Positions 11,723 through 23,320 of a stretch of 64,000 nucleotides of DNA are shown one piece after another; the first letter of the stretch is position 1, and each line of letters opens with the position of its first letter. Location: positions 29,048,408 to 29,112,407 of the forward strand of contig NC_026657.2 of the NCBI RefSeq assembly GCF_000004075.3, in the 5' to 3' direction. This DNA is from Cucumis sativus (taxonomy: Eukaryota > Streptophyta > Magnoliopsida > Cucurbitales > Cucurbitaceae). A program made the translations under genes and the position numbers. The notes under the pieces are model-generated. The model was given only the letters and a program-made list of their open reading frames with translations, was not told the DNA's origin and did no database searches.

Positions 11723-13681
11723 GTAATTAGAAACATGAAATTTTTACTACGAGCTTATACCTTTATCAAAGAGGGAAAAAAAAAAAGTAATTTATTGTCA
11801 AGTGATAAATGTTACTTTGAAAATTACAAATAGCTGCAAATAGAAAATTTCACTATATAGCAATAGAAAGCCTTACCTGAGGTAAAATACATAAATAATA
11901 ATTAGTGACAAGTCTTTCTAATAATTAAAATCCAAAAGTGAAGGGTACATGTATGGTGGCATTATAAATAATTTAAAGAAGCACAAACAAAAAGAAGGTC
12001 AAAAAGTACCTGTTTGCTTATAAAAAGAAAAAACACACACATATATATTAGAATGCTAGCCTATGCTTTCCAACAAAAGGTAAGGTTACAAAAAGGGTGG
12101 AAATATATATATTTTTTAAATTGACTTTTAAGTTCATTAGGTGATGTTAAAACTAAGTCATTATGACGAAATTAATCTTGAAATGTCAATTCTCAATAAG
12201 ATGATTCTTCTTTGACTATGGAGTATTACTTTAGGTTAACCAACTTACATTATTAATGAACATGTTATATTAATTAGAAGTTAGAAAGCTACTCAATTAT
12301 AAATAAAAATTATTATGCATACAATCACTACATCCTTTAATGTGAAAATATATATCAAAATATCCTTTAATGGCCATACAATCACTATATCTATAAATAT
12401 ATATCAAAATTTTACTTCATATCTATGATTGATCGTAATAAAGACATTCGTTACTTAAGTGATATATATTGATAAATAAATGTTGTAAATTTTTTTGTTA
12501 TAATTGTAAATACTTTTGAGCAATTTTAAATGAACAATAGTTTTTATTTATTTATTTGTAGAGTGTGAATGTTATAAATTTAGTATCCTTATATGTTAGG
12601 TCTAAAAAAGTTAGTTAAGAAGTCAACTTTATAAAGAAAGAAAAACAAAGAGAGTTAAGAAGACATATGAAGAACCCACATGGTCAGCAATATTATAAAA
12701 TGGTATAAAAGGGATATTATGTGGTTTACATTTTGATGGGGCAAAGATATTTGATGTAACATTGATTCCATATCTTTCACAAAATTTATATACATAAACA
12801 AATTGAATCATATAATTTAAGGTTGAATAGTAGGTTAGTTTATTGGATTTTTTTTTTTAATTTTACAAAGTTTATGATTTTTTTTTTGGACAAAAAAGAG
12901 ATGGAAAAGTTAAAAGATTTGTTTGATTTTCTTTTCCAAAACTTACAATGAAACCCAATATTTTAAATTGAAAATTTGTATGTAAATGGTTGTCTCCTAT
13001 AATAAAGTCTTAAATATGGTAAAATGTGATTGGGCAAAAGAGTTAAGGGTGACCAACCACTAGGGCAGCATAGAAGAAAAATAGGGTTCTTGGTCCATGT
13101 GTCAATGCAACAATGGTGGGGTTTTGAAGTTTTCAGATTTCCCAATATCCAATCAATCAATTTAATATTCTTTTTATTTGAAGGATTTTACAAAACCAAA
13201 TTTGATTAATGTGTAAGCTAAGGTAAAAAAAGGAGGATTTTTTTTTCTTCTCAACCAAACCTTAATGAGAAATTCCTAAACTACAATTATAGGGTGAGAG
13301 TAAAGATGAAGTGTTTTTGAGTATTTGAGATTATTCTGTAAGTAGAAAATAGTTCATTTATAATTTCCTTATCAAATTAGTAAAATACCATTTATATTGA
13401 TATTCCAATCATGAGTTTTCTTCACCCAAAGCCCAACTCTCAATTTAGATACAAATTCAATGTTGAAACTTTAGCTTCAAATTGACAAACAAAACAGAAA
13501 ACTCATAGCATTTGAATAAGCAATTGATTAAGAATATGAACAAACGGTAATTCAACTAAAAACAAGTTAAACTCATCCATAATTGATCGAAAAAGAAATA
13601 ATAAGAGAGGAAAAGGGTATATGCTGAAAGAACATTTGGTTGATTCCACAGAGAGACAAAAGAACCCGCTAATCAGAGATG

Positions 13682-13689
13682 GAATATCC
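13682..13689 (+). promoter_or_regulatory. P1BS-type PHR1 binding motif upstream of SQD2
   Basis: GAATATCC matches the palindromic consensus GNATATNC bound by PHR1, the master factor of phosphate starvation. It lies about 225 bases before the SQD2 start codon. SQD2 is a known phosphate-starvation gene in Arabidopsis, so position and gene identity agree. The motif is only 8 bases with two free positions, so chance cannot be excluded. Confidence 0.55.
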
Positions 13690-13911
13690 AGAAACGGTCT
13701 CTCTTCAATCCTTCATAGATACTCTTTCGATACCCACTTGGCGAATTTTCTTTCTTTCTCTCTTGTTTATCTATCTCTCTTTTTGATTCTCGATTGCTTG
13801 CTTTGTTACTCAACTTTACAAATTTATCAGACAGCTAAAATTCTTCCTTTTTCCCAAAACCAACTCAGACACTGCACCTACTATATTATATGCTGGCAAA
13901 TTCCCCTTTCC

Positions 13912-16900
13912 ATGATGACCTCCACTTCTCTCTCTATAAATCTCTCTCTTTCCCCTCCCCCCTTTTCTACTTCCGCCGCCGTAGCAACCACCATTTCCTT
14001 CTATGAAGCCCCTTCTTCTTTGAGATTCCCACATTTTAGATCTTTAACTTCAAACCCCACAAGTTCTTTTTGTGATATTTCTCGATTTACTTGCTTGAAA
14101 AGTTCATTCAGGAGTAGGGGAAGAGGAATTCTTAGTGTCAAGGCTAATAAAATGACTATTGCTGAAGTTAGGCCTGAAGATGGAGAAGAAGATAGCCCTC
14201 CTTTGCTTGACCCTGAGACTAATTCAAAACCTCGTCGTATTGCTCTCTTTGTGGAACCTTCTCCCTTTGCGTGAGTCTTACTTTCCATATTCAACTTGTG
14301 ATTTCTAGTGTTGGGTATTCTCTTGTCCTCCTGTATTTGTTGCTCTTTTTCTATTTGCTACTTTCTAATTTAAGTGATTGGTGAATATCATACTTCGCTG
14401 ATCTTATGAGTTCTTCAACTAAATCATGGCTTAATTGTATCTATGGTTGCTATATGCTTGATGTTAAGCGAGGTGTTTGTTTAAATCTCATTGTTAGGCG
14501 TCCTAATTAAGCCTTTGCTTGAAGGGGTTATTTATTTCTAACTTCATCAACTCAGCTTTTGATATGGAAAGCCACTTTGGTCTTCCCCATGTATCTGCTC
14601 AACTAGTCCGCCCGCTGGCCTGTGGCGGGTTTTCAAATGGATCCTCTAGATGAAACAACTACTTAACTGATACCTATGTTGTTATCTTTTTGGAAAGGAA
14701 CTGATTGATACCTATGTTCAGGACTGTTTCTTTGTAGCAGTAATTTTTCTTTTACCTGAACAATTAGCTGCATTGATTTATAGTTTAATCATTGTTTTTC
14801 TATCTATGGATCTGTTTGTTTACAGAAACAATCTTTGTCTTTTCAGAACAGTTTTGAATGTCACCAATGCCTTACCTTTGCCATTCGTGTTCCTTGCATT
14901 GATATTTTGCCAAAGTTTGCAACTATTGACATTTTTCATGTAAATCTTGTTAAAATTTTGAATTACCTACTGTTGTTTTTTCTCTTATGGTCCAAACAGA
15001 TTGACGTTGAGGTTGAGTAGAGTCTAGGGGTTGTAGTCAATTGCTTTATGCCATTAGATATCAAGCTGAGTTGATATTTTGACAAATGCAGTTGAGTGGT
15101 CTCACTAACTAGTCAACATCTCAATATGCCCTTTCTGTTCAAACTTTTCTTGATGGACTTTTTTTTGCCAAGAAAGGATATACAATCATACTTACGTACA
15201 TACATGCATACGTACAAAGCACACACAAACACACACATATATAAAAGACATCTTAGAATTACAGACTAAATGTTTGACATGATTAGAAGTGTGAATCGTG
15301 AACTATAGGTGGATACTTTCTTCTTCTTTTTTATATCGACTTTCTTATTCTTAATTAAAATGTTAAATCACTGAGAGTTATCTTCCATCGTTGGTTTAAC
15401 AGGTATGTGTCAGGTTACAAAAATCGGTTCCAAAACTTCATTCGCTATCTACGTGAAATGGGCGATGAGGTTCAATTTTATTCCCTTCAAGACTTCTATT
15501 TTAGCTTGTTTCAACAGCCATTTTATTCAATCTTAAACTCTTTAACGCAACAAGCTTGAGCGTGTTCTATTTAATTATTTTTGCTCAGTGTTTGGATACA
15601 AAATAAGTCATTGATATGGATAGAAGAAAAAGTGAATATTTTAGCAATAGACAACTTGACTTTTTTTTATAAATTACTTAGGTGATGGTTGTGACAACTC
15701 ATGAAGGTGTACCCAAGGAGTTTTACGGTGCAAAATTAATCGGATCACGAAGGTAAGTTAGGTACTTTATGTCAGTTGATAATATCTATTAACCTCTGAT
15801 TCTTTCTTGTTTCCTCTTGTATTCACTTCTTACTTCTGATTCTCTCTTGTTTGCTCTCATATTCACTTCTTACCTCAACTCTCTTCATTTCATGAAATTT
15901 GTAATCAGCCTTCAGTTCAGTAGAAGATTCTAACTATTCCTCAAATCTTTGACTATTGGCAGCTTTCCATGCCCTTTGTATCAGAAGGTCCCCCTTTCTC
16001 TAGCACTTAGTCCAAGAATAATTTCAGAAGTTGCTCGGTTTAAACCCGATATCATCCACGCATCATCACCGGGGATAATGGCAAGTGACAATATCATCCC
16101 ATTATATTTTGAAGTTTTTGAATTTGAACATTGTGGTCTGAAGATTTTGAATTGAGAAAGCAGATTGACTGTTGCCCAACTGTATTCTATTTACAGGTGT
16201 TTGGAGCTCTGATTATTGCTAAACTATTAAGTGTGCCACTAGTTATGTCTTACCATACTCATGTACCAGTGTAAGTTCTTTTCTATTCTTTTCTGGGACT
16301 TTAATTTAAGTTTTCACCAACCAATTACGAGGATTGGGGATTTGAGAACAGTTGCATTCAAGAACGTCTTGTTGTTGATTATATCGGATATTACATTACC
16401 ATATATCTGTTTTTTGTGGTGTGTTGCAGATACATTCCAAGATATACATTTAGTTGGTTGGTTAAACCCATGTGGCTTGTTATAAGTACGTGAAGATTTA
16501 TTCTATTTCATCACATCAATATGAATGTTAAGGATCACTATTTATAATTTAGTTTTTATTTTTAGAATTCCTGCATAGAGCGGCTGATCTTACCTTGGTC
16601 CCATCTGCTGCCATTGGCAAGGATCTTGAAGCTGAAAGAGTGACGGCAGGTGATTTGAAATATTGCACAAACTGATGATAGATTTTCATTTATTATAATG
16701 TAATATGAGAAAGTGGTCTCCATTAGAAGGCTTGTGCCCTCAATTGTACTTTTTTTTTGTTTCATTTACTTTAGAGCATATGTTCACAAGCAAATAAGAT
16801 CAGTGTTATTTACTGTATCCTTCTTTCTGTGCAGCAAATAAGATTCGACTTTGGAATAAGGGTGTCGATTCTGTTAGCTTTCATCCTCGCTTCCGCTCTC

Positions 16901-18971
16901 ATGAAATGAGATTAAGGCTTAGGTAAGATTACCTCGCATATAAATCCTAAATCATGTAACTTAAGAGAACATCTCAGTTAACAGGATTGGTTTTGTCTAA
17001 CAGTGGTGGAGAGCCTGATAAACCGCTGATAGTTCATGTTGGAAGAATTGGAGTTGAGAAGAGCTTGGATTTCCTCAAAAGGTATTGGTTTTGATTAATG
17101 GAAAATGTAAAAAAATACGGTTAGCTTTCTTGGGCTTCTCTGCATTTTTAGAATTTATTGTTTAACACTAACAAGTAACAACCATGGTCTATAGTCTGGC
17201 TGAGGTTTTGCAAAATGATCTAGAAAAGTGATTGCCTGAGTTTGCTCAAATTTCATTAATTAGATAAGAACGAAGTTTTAAATGATTGAGTTTGAAAAAA
17301 AAGAAAGAGAATCCTAAACGATGTACATTTTCACGAAGCAATGAGAAAAGTAAAAAATGTGTAATCCTCCTACAGAAACAATAACAAAAAAGCACACAAA
17401 ATTGTGCTTTCTTGTGGATTCAATCCATGGTCGTCACTACTAGAAATTAATTTTCTACGAGTTTTCTTAACATTCAAATGATATAGGGTCCAGTAAGATT
17501 AGTCAAGGAGAATAGTCAAGGAACGTGTAAGCGGGTTTGAATACTAAAGGATAAAAAAAAAGTTTAAAGAGAGATTTCTTTCCCAGCTTTGTTTTTGTCG
17601 AGTGCCTCTGTTACTAAAAGGGAGTAAGAAAGTTTAACTAAAAGTAAACTTCAACTTCAAAGTAGAAGCACCATTATCACTCGTTGAAAGGCACTTACTT
17701 TTGAAGAATTTATCTCAATGTTCACCCTCAAACCTTAACCATATAAGGATTTAGATTGTGAAACGAATGGTCTTTAACTTCATCTCACTTCTCCAAAGAA
17801 ATTGCAAGGCTTTACTTGCTAATCATTTGATTTTTTGAAATCAACCTTATAAACAATACTTTTATCTATACATTTCTTTATTTTATGATCTATTTTTCAT
17901 AAATACTTTCAAAGTTAAATTTTTCTGTCATTTGGATTTTGGTTAAAAATTCTAAAGCTTCCTTTAGAAAGATGAAAACTATGGTAACAAATTGTAATAA
18001 AACCAGTACAATCTTGAAAATTTTGATTATCAAACAAAGCTTAGATTGTGCTTCCACCTATCGTACTTTCTTCCACCTTTTACTATGCATGATCCTCATA
18101 AATACGTGTTGTACATATATTCATATCTTGCATATACTGACATTTGTTCCCGCAATATGATAGGATCATGGACAGACTCCCTGAAGCGAGAATTGCAATA
18201 GTTGGAGATGGACCGTACAGGTATCTGTTCTAGATTTTGAAAGCTGTAATGAGCTTATTATCTAAATTAGTTGAATATTCTTAAGAAAAAAAAAGAGGAG
18301 TTCTGGTAGACCAACCAGATTTAATTCTTCAGGATATCTTTAACTCTTCTATTAATTATGAATCCACTATCAAAGGTGGAACAAGCAACTTTTCTTTTTT
18401 ACTTCATCAATCATTGGACAGATTAAAATTGATGGCTTGGTTTGTAATTGTTTGGTGTGTTTTTCTTCATGGCAGGGAGGAGCTAGAAAAGATTTTCACT
18501 GGCATGCCTGCAGTATTTACAGGAATGTTATCAGGGGAAGAGCTATCTCAGGCTTACGCTAGCGGCGACGTCTTTGTAATGCCTTCCGAATCGGAGACAT
18601 TAGGACTTGTAGTATTAGAAGCTATGTCCTCTGGGATCCCTGTGATCGGTGCTCGTGCTGGTGGAGTTCCAGACATAATTCCTCCCGAACAAGATGGTAA
18701 AATCGGTTACCTTTACACCCCGGGAGATGTTGATGACTGCTTAAGCAAGCTGAAGCCTCTGTTGGAGAATCGTGAACTGAGGGAAACTATGGGGAAAGCA
18801 GCACGTGAGGAGATGGAGAAATATGATTGGAAAGCCGCAACTCGAACGATTCGCAACGAACAATACAATGCAGCCATATGGTTCTGGCGCAAGAAAAGAG
18901 CACAGTTTCTAAGACCATTTCAATGGTTGTTTAAACGAATTTTTCCATCCTCAGAAGTTAGTTATCAGTGA
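13912..18971 (+). CDS. SQD2: UDP-sulfoquinovose:diacylglycerol sulfoquinovosyltransferase, chloroplastic
   Basis: Eleven exons: 13912-14270, 15403-15469, 15682-15752, 15963-16080, 16197-16270, 16430-16485, 16566-16649, 16835-16922, 17004-17081, 18164-18220, 18476-18971, giving 515 residues (Arabidopsis SQD2 is about 510). Known role: last step of sulfolipid (SQDG) synthesis, moving sulfoquinovose onto diacylglycerol at plastid membranes. Seen: Ser/Thr-rich transit-peptide-like N-terminus (about 1-80), GT4 glycosyltransferase body with RRIALFVEPSPFAYVSGYKN at the start of the mature part, SYHTHVP, VGRIGVEKSLDFL, and the donor-site E-x7-E motif at E391 and E399 (SESETLGLVVLEAMSSGIPV). The frame stays open upstream to 13621, but the Met-Met pair at 13912 and 13915 starts a normal transit peptide. 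Intron 4 begins with GC instead of GT. Confidence 0.96.
16081..16196 (+). other. GC-AG intron in SQD2
   Basis: Exon 4 ends ...GGGATAATG and the intron starts GCAAGT and ends TTTACAG. The join ATG|GTG gives GIMVFGALIIAK, the expected protein. No GT donor nearby keeps this frame. Apart from the second base, the donor fits the U1 consensus well, as GC donors usually do. Confidence 0.85.
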
Positions 18972-21627
18972 AATATGCTTCATTCAGATCTGTTTATCAC
19001 ATTTCTCTATCAGCTTGGTTTCATTAGCAGAAGAAAACATCTGTGTGATTGTTTGCTATATAATATACATTCATTGTGTATATATTCATTAAACCAAAAA
19101 AAGAAAAAAAAAACACATGATCCTTTTTGTAATTCGTCATACCTTGATTATTAATTCATCCTCTAAACTGTTAGTTCCATTACATTTGTACTTACAAAAC
19201 GAAGAACTTACAAACATAAAGTGCTTAGAATATTAACAATCCTTCAACTTTATTCAAATGAATGTTGACAGAAACTGGCATTTTGGCCAGAAATTAGGAA
19301 AATGGAGAACAAGGGGTTGTTTGATTTCATTTCATTTAAGATAGAATTGATTGTTAAAATCTTACCCACCAAATTGTTGAGAAAAGAAAGTATGTGATGA
19401 CATATCAAATGATGAAATTATAGATATGTTGTTCTAAAAGAAGGTCTTTTCAGTATACATTACAACCTGACGCCATCTTCATCTCAAACTCACCTGCTTT
19501 GGTTACACCATTTTTGGTCACTGCCCAATTCATGACAGGGACCATGTGCCACCAAATTCTACCTGTGTTGTCAACTTATCATTGGACAATATGGCCCGTG
19601 TTACTATATACTCTTTCGTAAAGTATCATAAGAATATTTATTTTTTGTTTCAGTAAGTTCTCTGTTGTTATGAATTACATTGACATAATTTAAGAACTAT
19701 GAAAAATCTCATTTAAATTCTTGAACTTATGCAATTAGAAAGCCTATTATTGATGATTTTGATAATAATCTAGTCAAATTTTGAGTTAAGTGTCCTTGGG
19801 ATAAAAGAATGAATAGAGTAAACGATGAGTGCAAAAAAAAAAAGCATACATCATTTCTCTTCCACCTAGAAGAAGAGGCCTTTTAGTGCAATGACAACGT
19901 CTGAGCATTGAGAGTGGTTCAATTAGCTTAACACTTTAAACCTAACTCGTTTTCGTTGATTCACCCAATAAAGCTTAACTCTATAATCCAATCTCATTAT
20001 TTGTTTCTACACATAGTTTTCTTTTTAAATACCACTCTCAAAGTAACTATTCTAGGTTTATAAAGCATTATTTAACGTTTATGTCACAGTAACCATTTAT
20101 CATAATCTTTATACTATGTTAATGGCAAAGATCAAAACGAATTTCAAAGTTTAAAAGGCTAAAATAAACGAAAGTTGAAAAATTTAGAAGGATTGTGCAT
20201 TGGCTAGAATTGATTCATTCCCAACTCTCTTAGGATGTCATGTAGCCACTTAAGGAGCTTTGTTCGTATCTAAGCTATAAGGTAGAAGATCTTGGATAGT
20301 TGTTTAGGGACCAATTGGGTCATGTCCGTCTTTACAAGATTAAAGTTTAAAGACACTCGAAGTTGATCATGATAATATGTCATGGAATGGAAAATATTCT
20401 CCAAATTCTTTGCTCGAACCTTTTATTTAAATATAATTGTTTAGAGGTGGCTAATTTGTTGAATAATGTTGTGATGATATGGTAAATGTCTCTTACTTTA
20501 TCGAAAGAGGCAAGGAGATGGAATTGACTTAGAAGTTAATATCTCATTCTCTCATATTTGGCAATACGAATATGCCAAAATGTTCTAGTGCATGCACTCT
20601 TTTGTATCCTAGATCCTTACAAGAGTTACAAAAGTGTTAGTCTTCCATTTTTTTTTACTTTCTACATAGAATGATTCTCTACGCTTATTTCATTTAATGG
20701 AATCATTTAATTTCTCAACTTCTATTTTTTTTTTAGGTTTGACTTAAAAAGGAAAGAAAGGAAAAAGTGAAAAACTATTGCCGCCCCCACGATTGATTGA
20801 GTATTTGATTATGATTAAGATGGTTTAAAATAATTAATTAAGGTCTAAACCGGAGGCTTATATTGGGGTCAGAATCGTAATTTTACTCACTTTCCCTCTC
20901 TTTGTTTATCTCTAACATAATAATACATTTTGACCTCCTTTTTCATTTCAACACAAAAAGGAAATCAAAAGGATGGAATTTTAATTGGACCAATCATTAC
21001 TATTCTTTTTTCCTTCCACCTCAATACTTCAAAATTAAAATATTTCTATACTTAATTTTCAGCTCCTACCACTTTCTCTTTTCTTTCCCAACCACATATA
21101 TATTTCCAAGTTACGGAATTTGATTGATTGATTGATTTACTATTCATAATGAATAGTATGGTTCGATCTACCCATTTTAATTTAGCAAGCCTAACTGTCA
21201 TCTTATTGATTAGTTTTTAAAATATAAGAAAAAGAAAGAAAAATCATATCAAAGATATTTATCTAATTGTTTGGTCTCAATCATAGCATAAGATTAGAAA
21301 ATCATCTTGATTCTTTTTTAATATCCACGATGTTGGAAAGTTACATAGTTCATAAACAACCCTAGTAAACATTATAGGAATATATATTTTTTAAAAAAGG
21401 AAAGAGAGAACCCCCCGCGGCCAAAACGACGCCGTTTCTGTTTTTTTTTTTTTTTCCATCAAATTTGACTACAACCGTCGCTCCACTTTCACCCTTTCAC
21501 TTTTACTTTTTAACCTTTCCGAGAGAGAGTTTTTGAAATATATATAAGTTTTTACTTTTACCATAAAAAGTAATTAATTCGTGAAGGAGATTTTTACTTT
21601 GCGGGCCCCATGGTCGGGTGTGACCAA
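18972..21627. other. Intergenic, between convergent SQD2 and BAHD genes
   Basis: AT-rich. No gene recognised. A near-palindrome AAAACGACGCCGTTTC lies at 21423-21438, beyond the BAHD stop codon. Confidence 0.5.
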
Positions 21628-23220
21628 TCATACTGTAGTTGTAGTTGAGACGTACTGCATAAAATCTGTGTCCCGCTCCAGTCCCGCCATTGTTTCCGGC
21701 GACAGAACGACTTCCAGATCCACGCTGCCGTTTCCATCTCGCCCTGGGAAGGCCGAGATCTTGCCGTCGAATTTATTTGCTCTACCGCTTCTGACTGCAA
21801 TTGGTCGTCCCCACCCAAAGTCGTTGTCGTACATCGGAAATCTTGGCGAGCTGCCCATGGTGATCATCGCGCCGTCGAAGTTCCCTAGTGGAAACAGTCG
21901 TGGTTGGCTCTCCCAATCAGAGATTCCCCGACGAACGGTAGCGTCGTCGTGTGCCACCACGTTTTTATGTAGAAGATCGGCACACCACCGGAGATCGTTC
22001 GACAGAACATCTTCGACCGTCGCCACTGTTGGAATACTCTGTATCGCGTTTCCGAAGTAGTAAGGTTCCATCCGTGGGTTTAGACGGTGACGGCAGTTAA
22101 CTGCCATACGAAACGTCGTCGTTTTGGACTCGTCTAATTTCCTCGCACGTGTCACGGAGCGCCACAGATGTGCACATAAGGATTGGAAAGAGGATATCTC
22201 CGCCGTACGATTTGGAACATTCGTTTTAATCAAATTCTCCAAAACAGCCGTCATGTTTCCTCCGTTATTAGTTCCGTTGACGGTTTTCCAACTGTCATTT
22301 CCCTGTTTCCCTAAAATCTCAACGGCGTCGTGAAATCCGTTGACCGGTCTCCGGCCAGCGATTTGATTGTTTGTATTAGCTCTCAGCTTCAGCTTCAGAA
22401 TGGATTCTCGTGTGAAGTGAAAAATCCTCTCTCTCAATGGCTCGTCGCTGTTGAACGTCACCACCGGCCCACCTTCGGGAAACTTCAAGACCGCCGAGGA
22501 GTTGAAAACAGTATCTCTAGTAAACGCCGGCGACTTGGAGATCTTTTTAGTCCCTTTACAAACTTCAGCAAATGTATTGAAGAAATGCCAGAAAGAAGTC
22601 CCGTCGGTGACGGCGTGGTTGACGGTACATCCAACAAACACCCCATCTGCCAGCTCTGTCACCTATAAATAAAGAAATCAACTCCCAATATAAGAAACTC
22701 GGTGCAGTAAAAAGTATGAATAGTTTAGTAAATCACAAAACCCAATAAAAGTGTTTTTCTTTGTAAATAAATCGAAAAGCTCTTGGGTTACCTGGACAGC
22801 AACTAAGGGCATGGAGTGACCAGAGTAGCTAATAGTGCGGTCAAAGTCGAAAAACTCCTTGAAGTAATTAGGGACATCAAGAGGGGAAAGAAGGGCATTA
22901 AGGGTGAGATGTTTAGCTTTGGCTTGGATGAATTCGACACCGGCGTCATTGCAGAGGATGTGGACGTAGCCATTGGAGTCGGTGGAGAGACGACCGGCGA
23001 GAGGAGAGAAATGAGAGAGAGTGGTGGAAAGGGAGCGTTTGAGAAAGGAAACAAAATCAAGAAAGGAATATGGAGGGGAAGGGAAAAGAACACCTTTTTG
23101 AATATAGTGGCAAGAAAGCATAGGAAGATCAGAAACAGAGAGCTGAAGAGAGTGTAATGGGGAAGGTTGATCTGGGAAAACACTGCATTTTGAAACAATA
23201 GAGATGGAAGAAGAAGGCAT
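21628..23220 (-). CDS. BAHD-family acyl-CoA-dependent acyltransferase
   Basis: Two exons on the minus strand, 23220-22792 and 22662-21628, with a 129-base GT-AG intron; 487 residues. Seen: N-terminus MPSSSISIVSKCSVFPDQ, the acyltransfer catalytic motif HAVTD (159-163, HXXXD) just after the splice junction, and DFGWG (424-428), both diagnostic of BAHD enzymes. Family knowledge: cytosolic transfer of an acyl group from CoA to an alcohol or amine of a secondary metabolite. The N-terminal sequence resembles the Arabidopsis At3g50280-like group, whose substrates are mostly unassigned, so no substrate is given. The length is slightly above the usual 430-460. The intron placement is classical for the family. 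No neighbouring biosynthetic gene points to a pathway. Confidence 0.93.
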
Positions 23221-23310
23221 GCTTGTTTTAAAATTGATTAAAGTGTATGTGTGTTTTGTAGTTCTTATTGAAATTAAGGTTTTTGGGATTGAAAGGGAAG
23301 AGAAAAGAAG

Positions 23311-23320
23311 TATATATAGG
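23311..23320 (-). promoter_or_regulatory. TATA box of the BAHD gene
   Basis: CCTATATATA on the minus strand, about 90 bases before the start codon and without competing TATA words nearby. A well-placed core promoter. Confidence 0.6.

Larger units (their letters stand above)
8896..13611. other. Intergenic spacer upstream of SQD2
   Basis: AT-rich. Contains a 45-base-spaced direct repeat (9026-9105), a long AT microsatellite (11674-11719), a short ATT run (11268-11291) and a patch with GGGCC/GGCCC words at 11480-11650. No gene recognised apart from the doubtful exon that precedes it. Confidence 0.5.

Noticed and set aside
13621-13911. In-frame 97-codon upstream extension of SQD2
   Set aside because: It would put an unrelated hydrophobic stretch before the transit peptide. 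The Met-Met start at 13912 matches the family.
21423-21438. Near-palindrome AAAACGACGCCGTTTC after the BAHD gene
   Set aside because: A word of this type recurs in plant intergenic DNA, and it lies at the 3' side of both neighbouring genes. No function can be argued.
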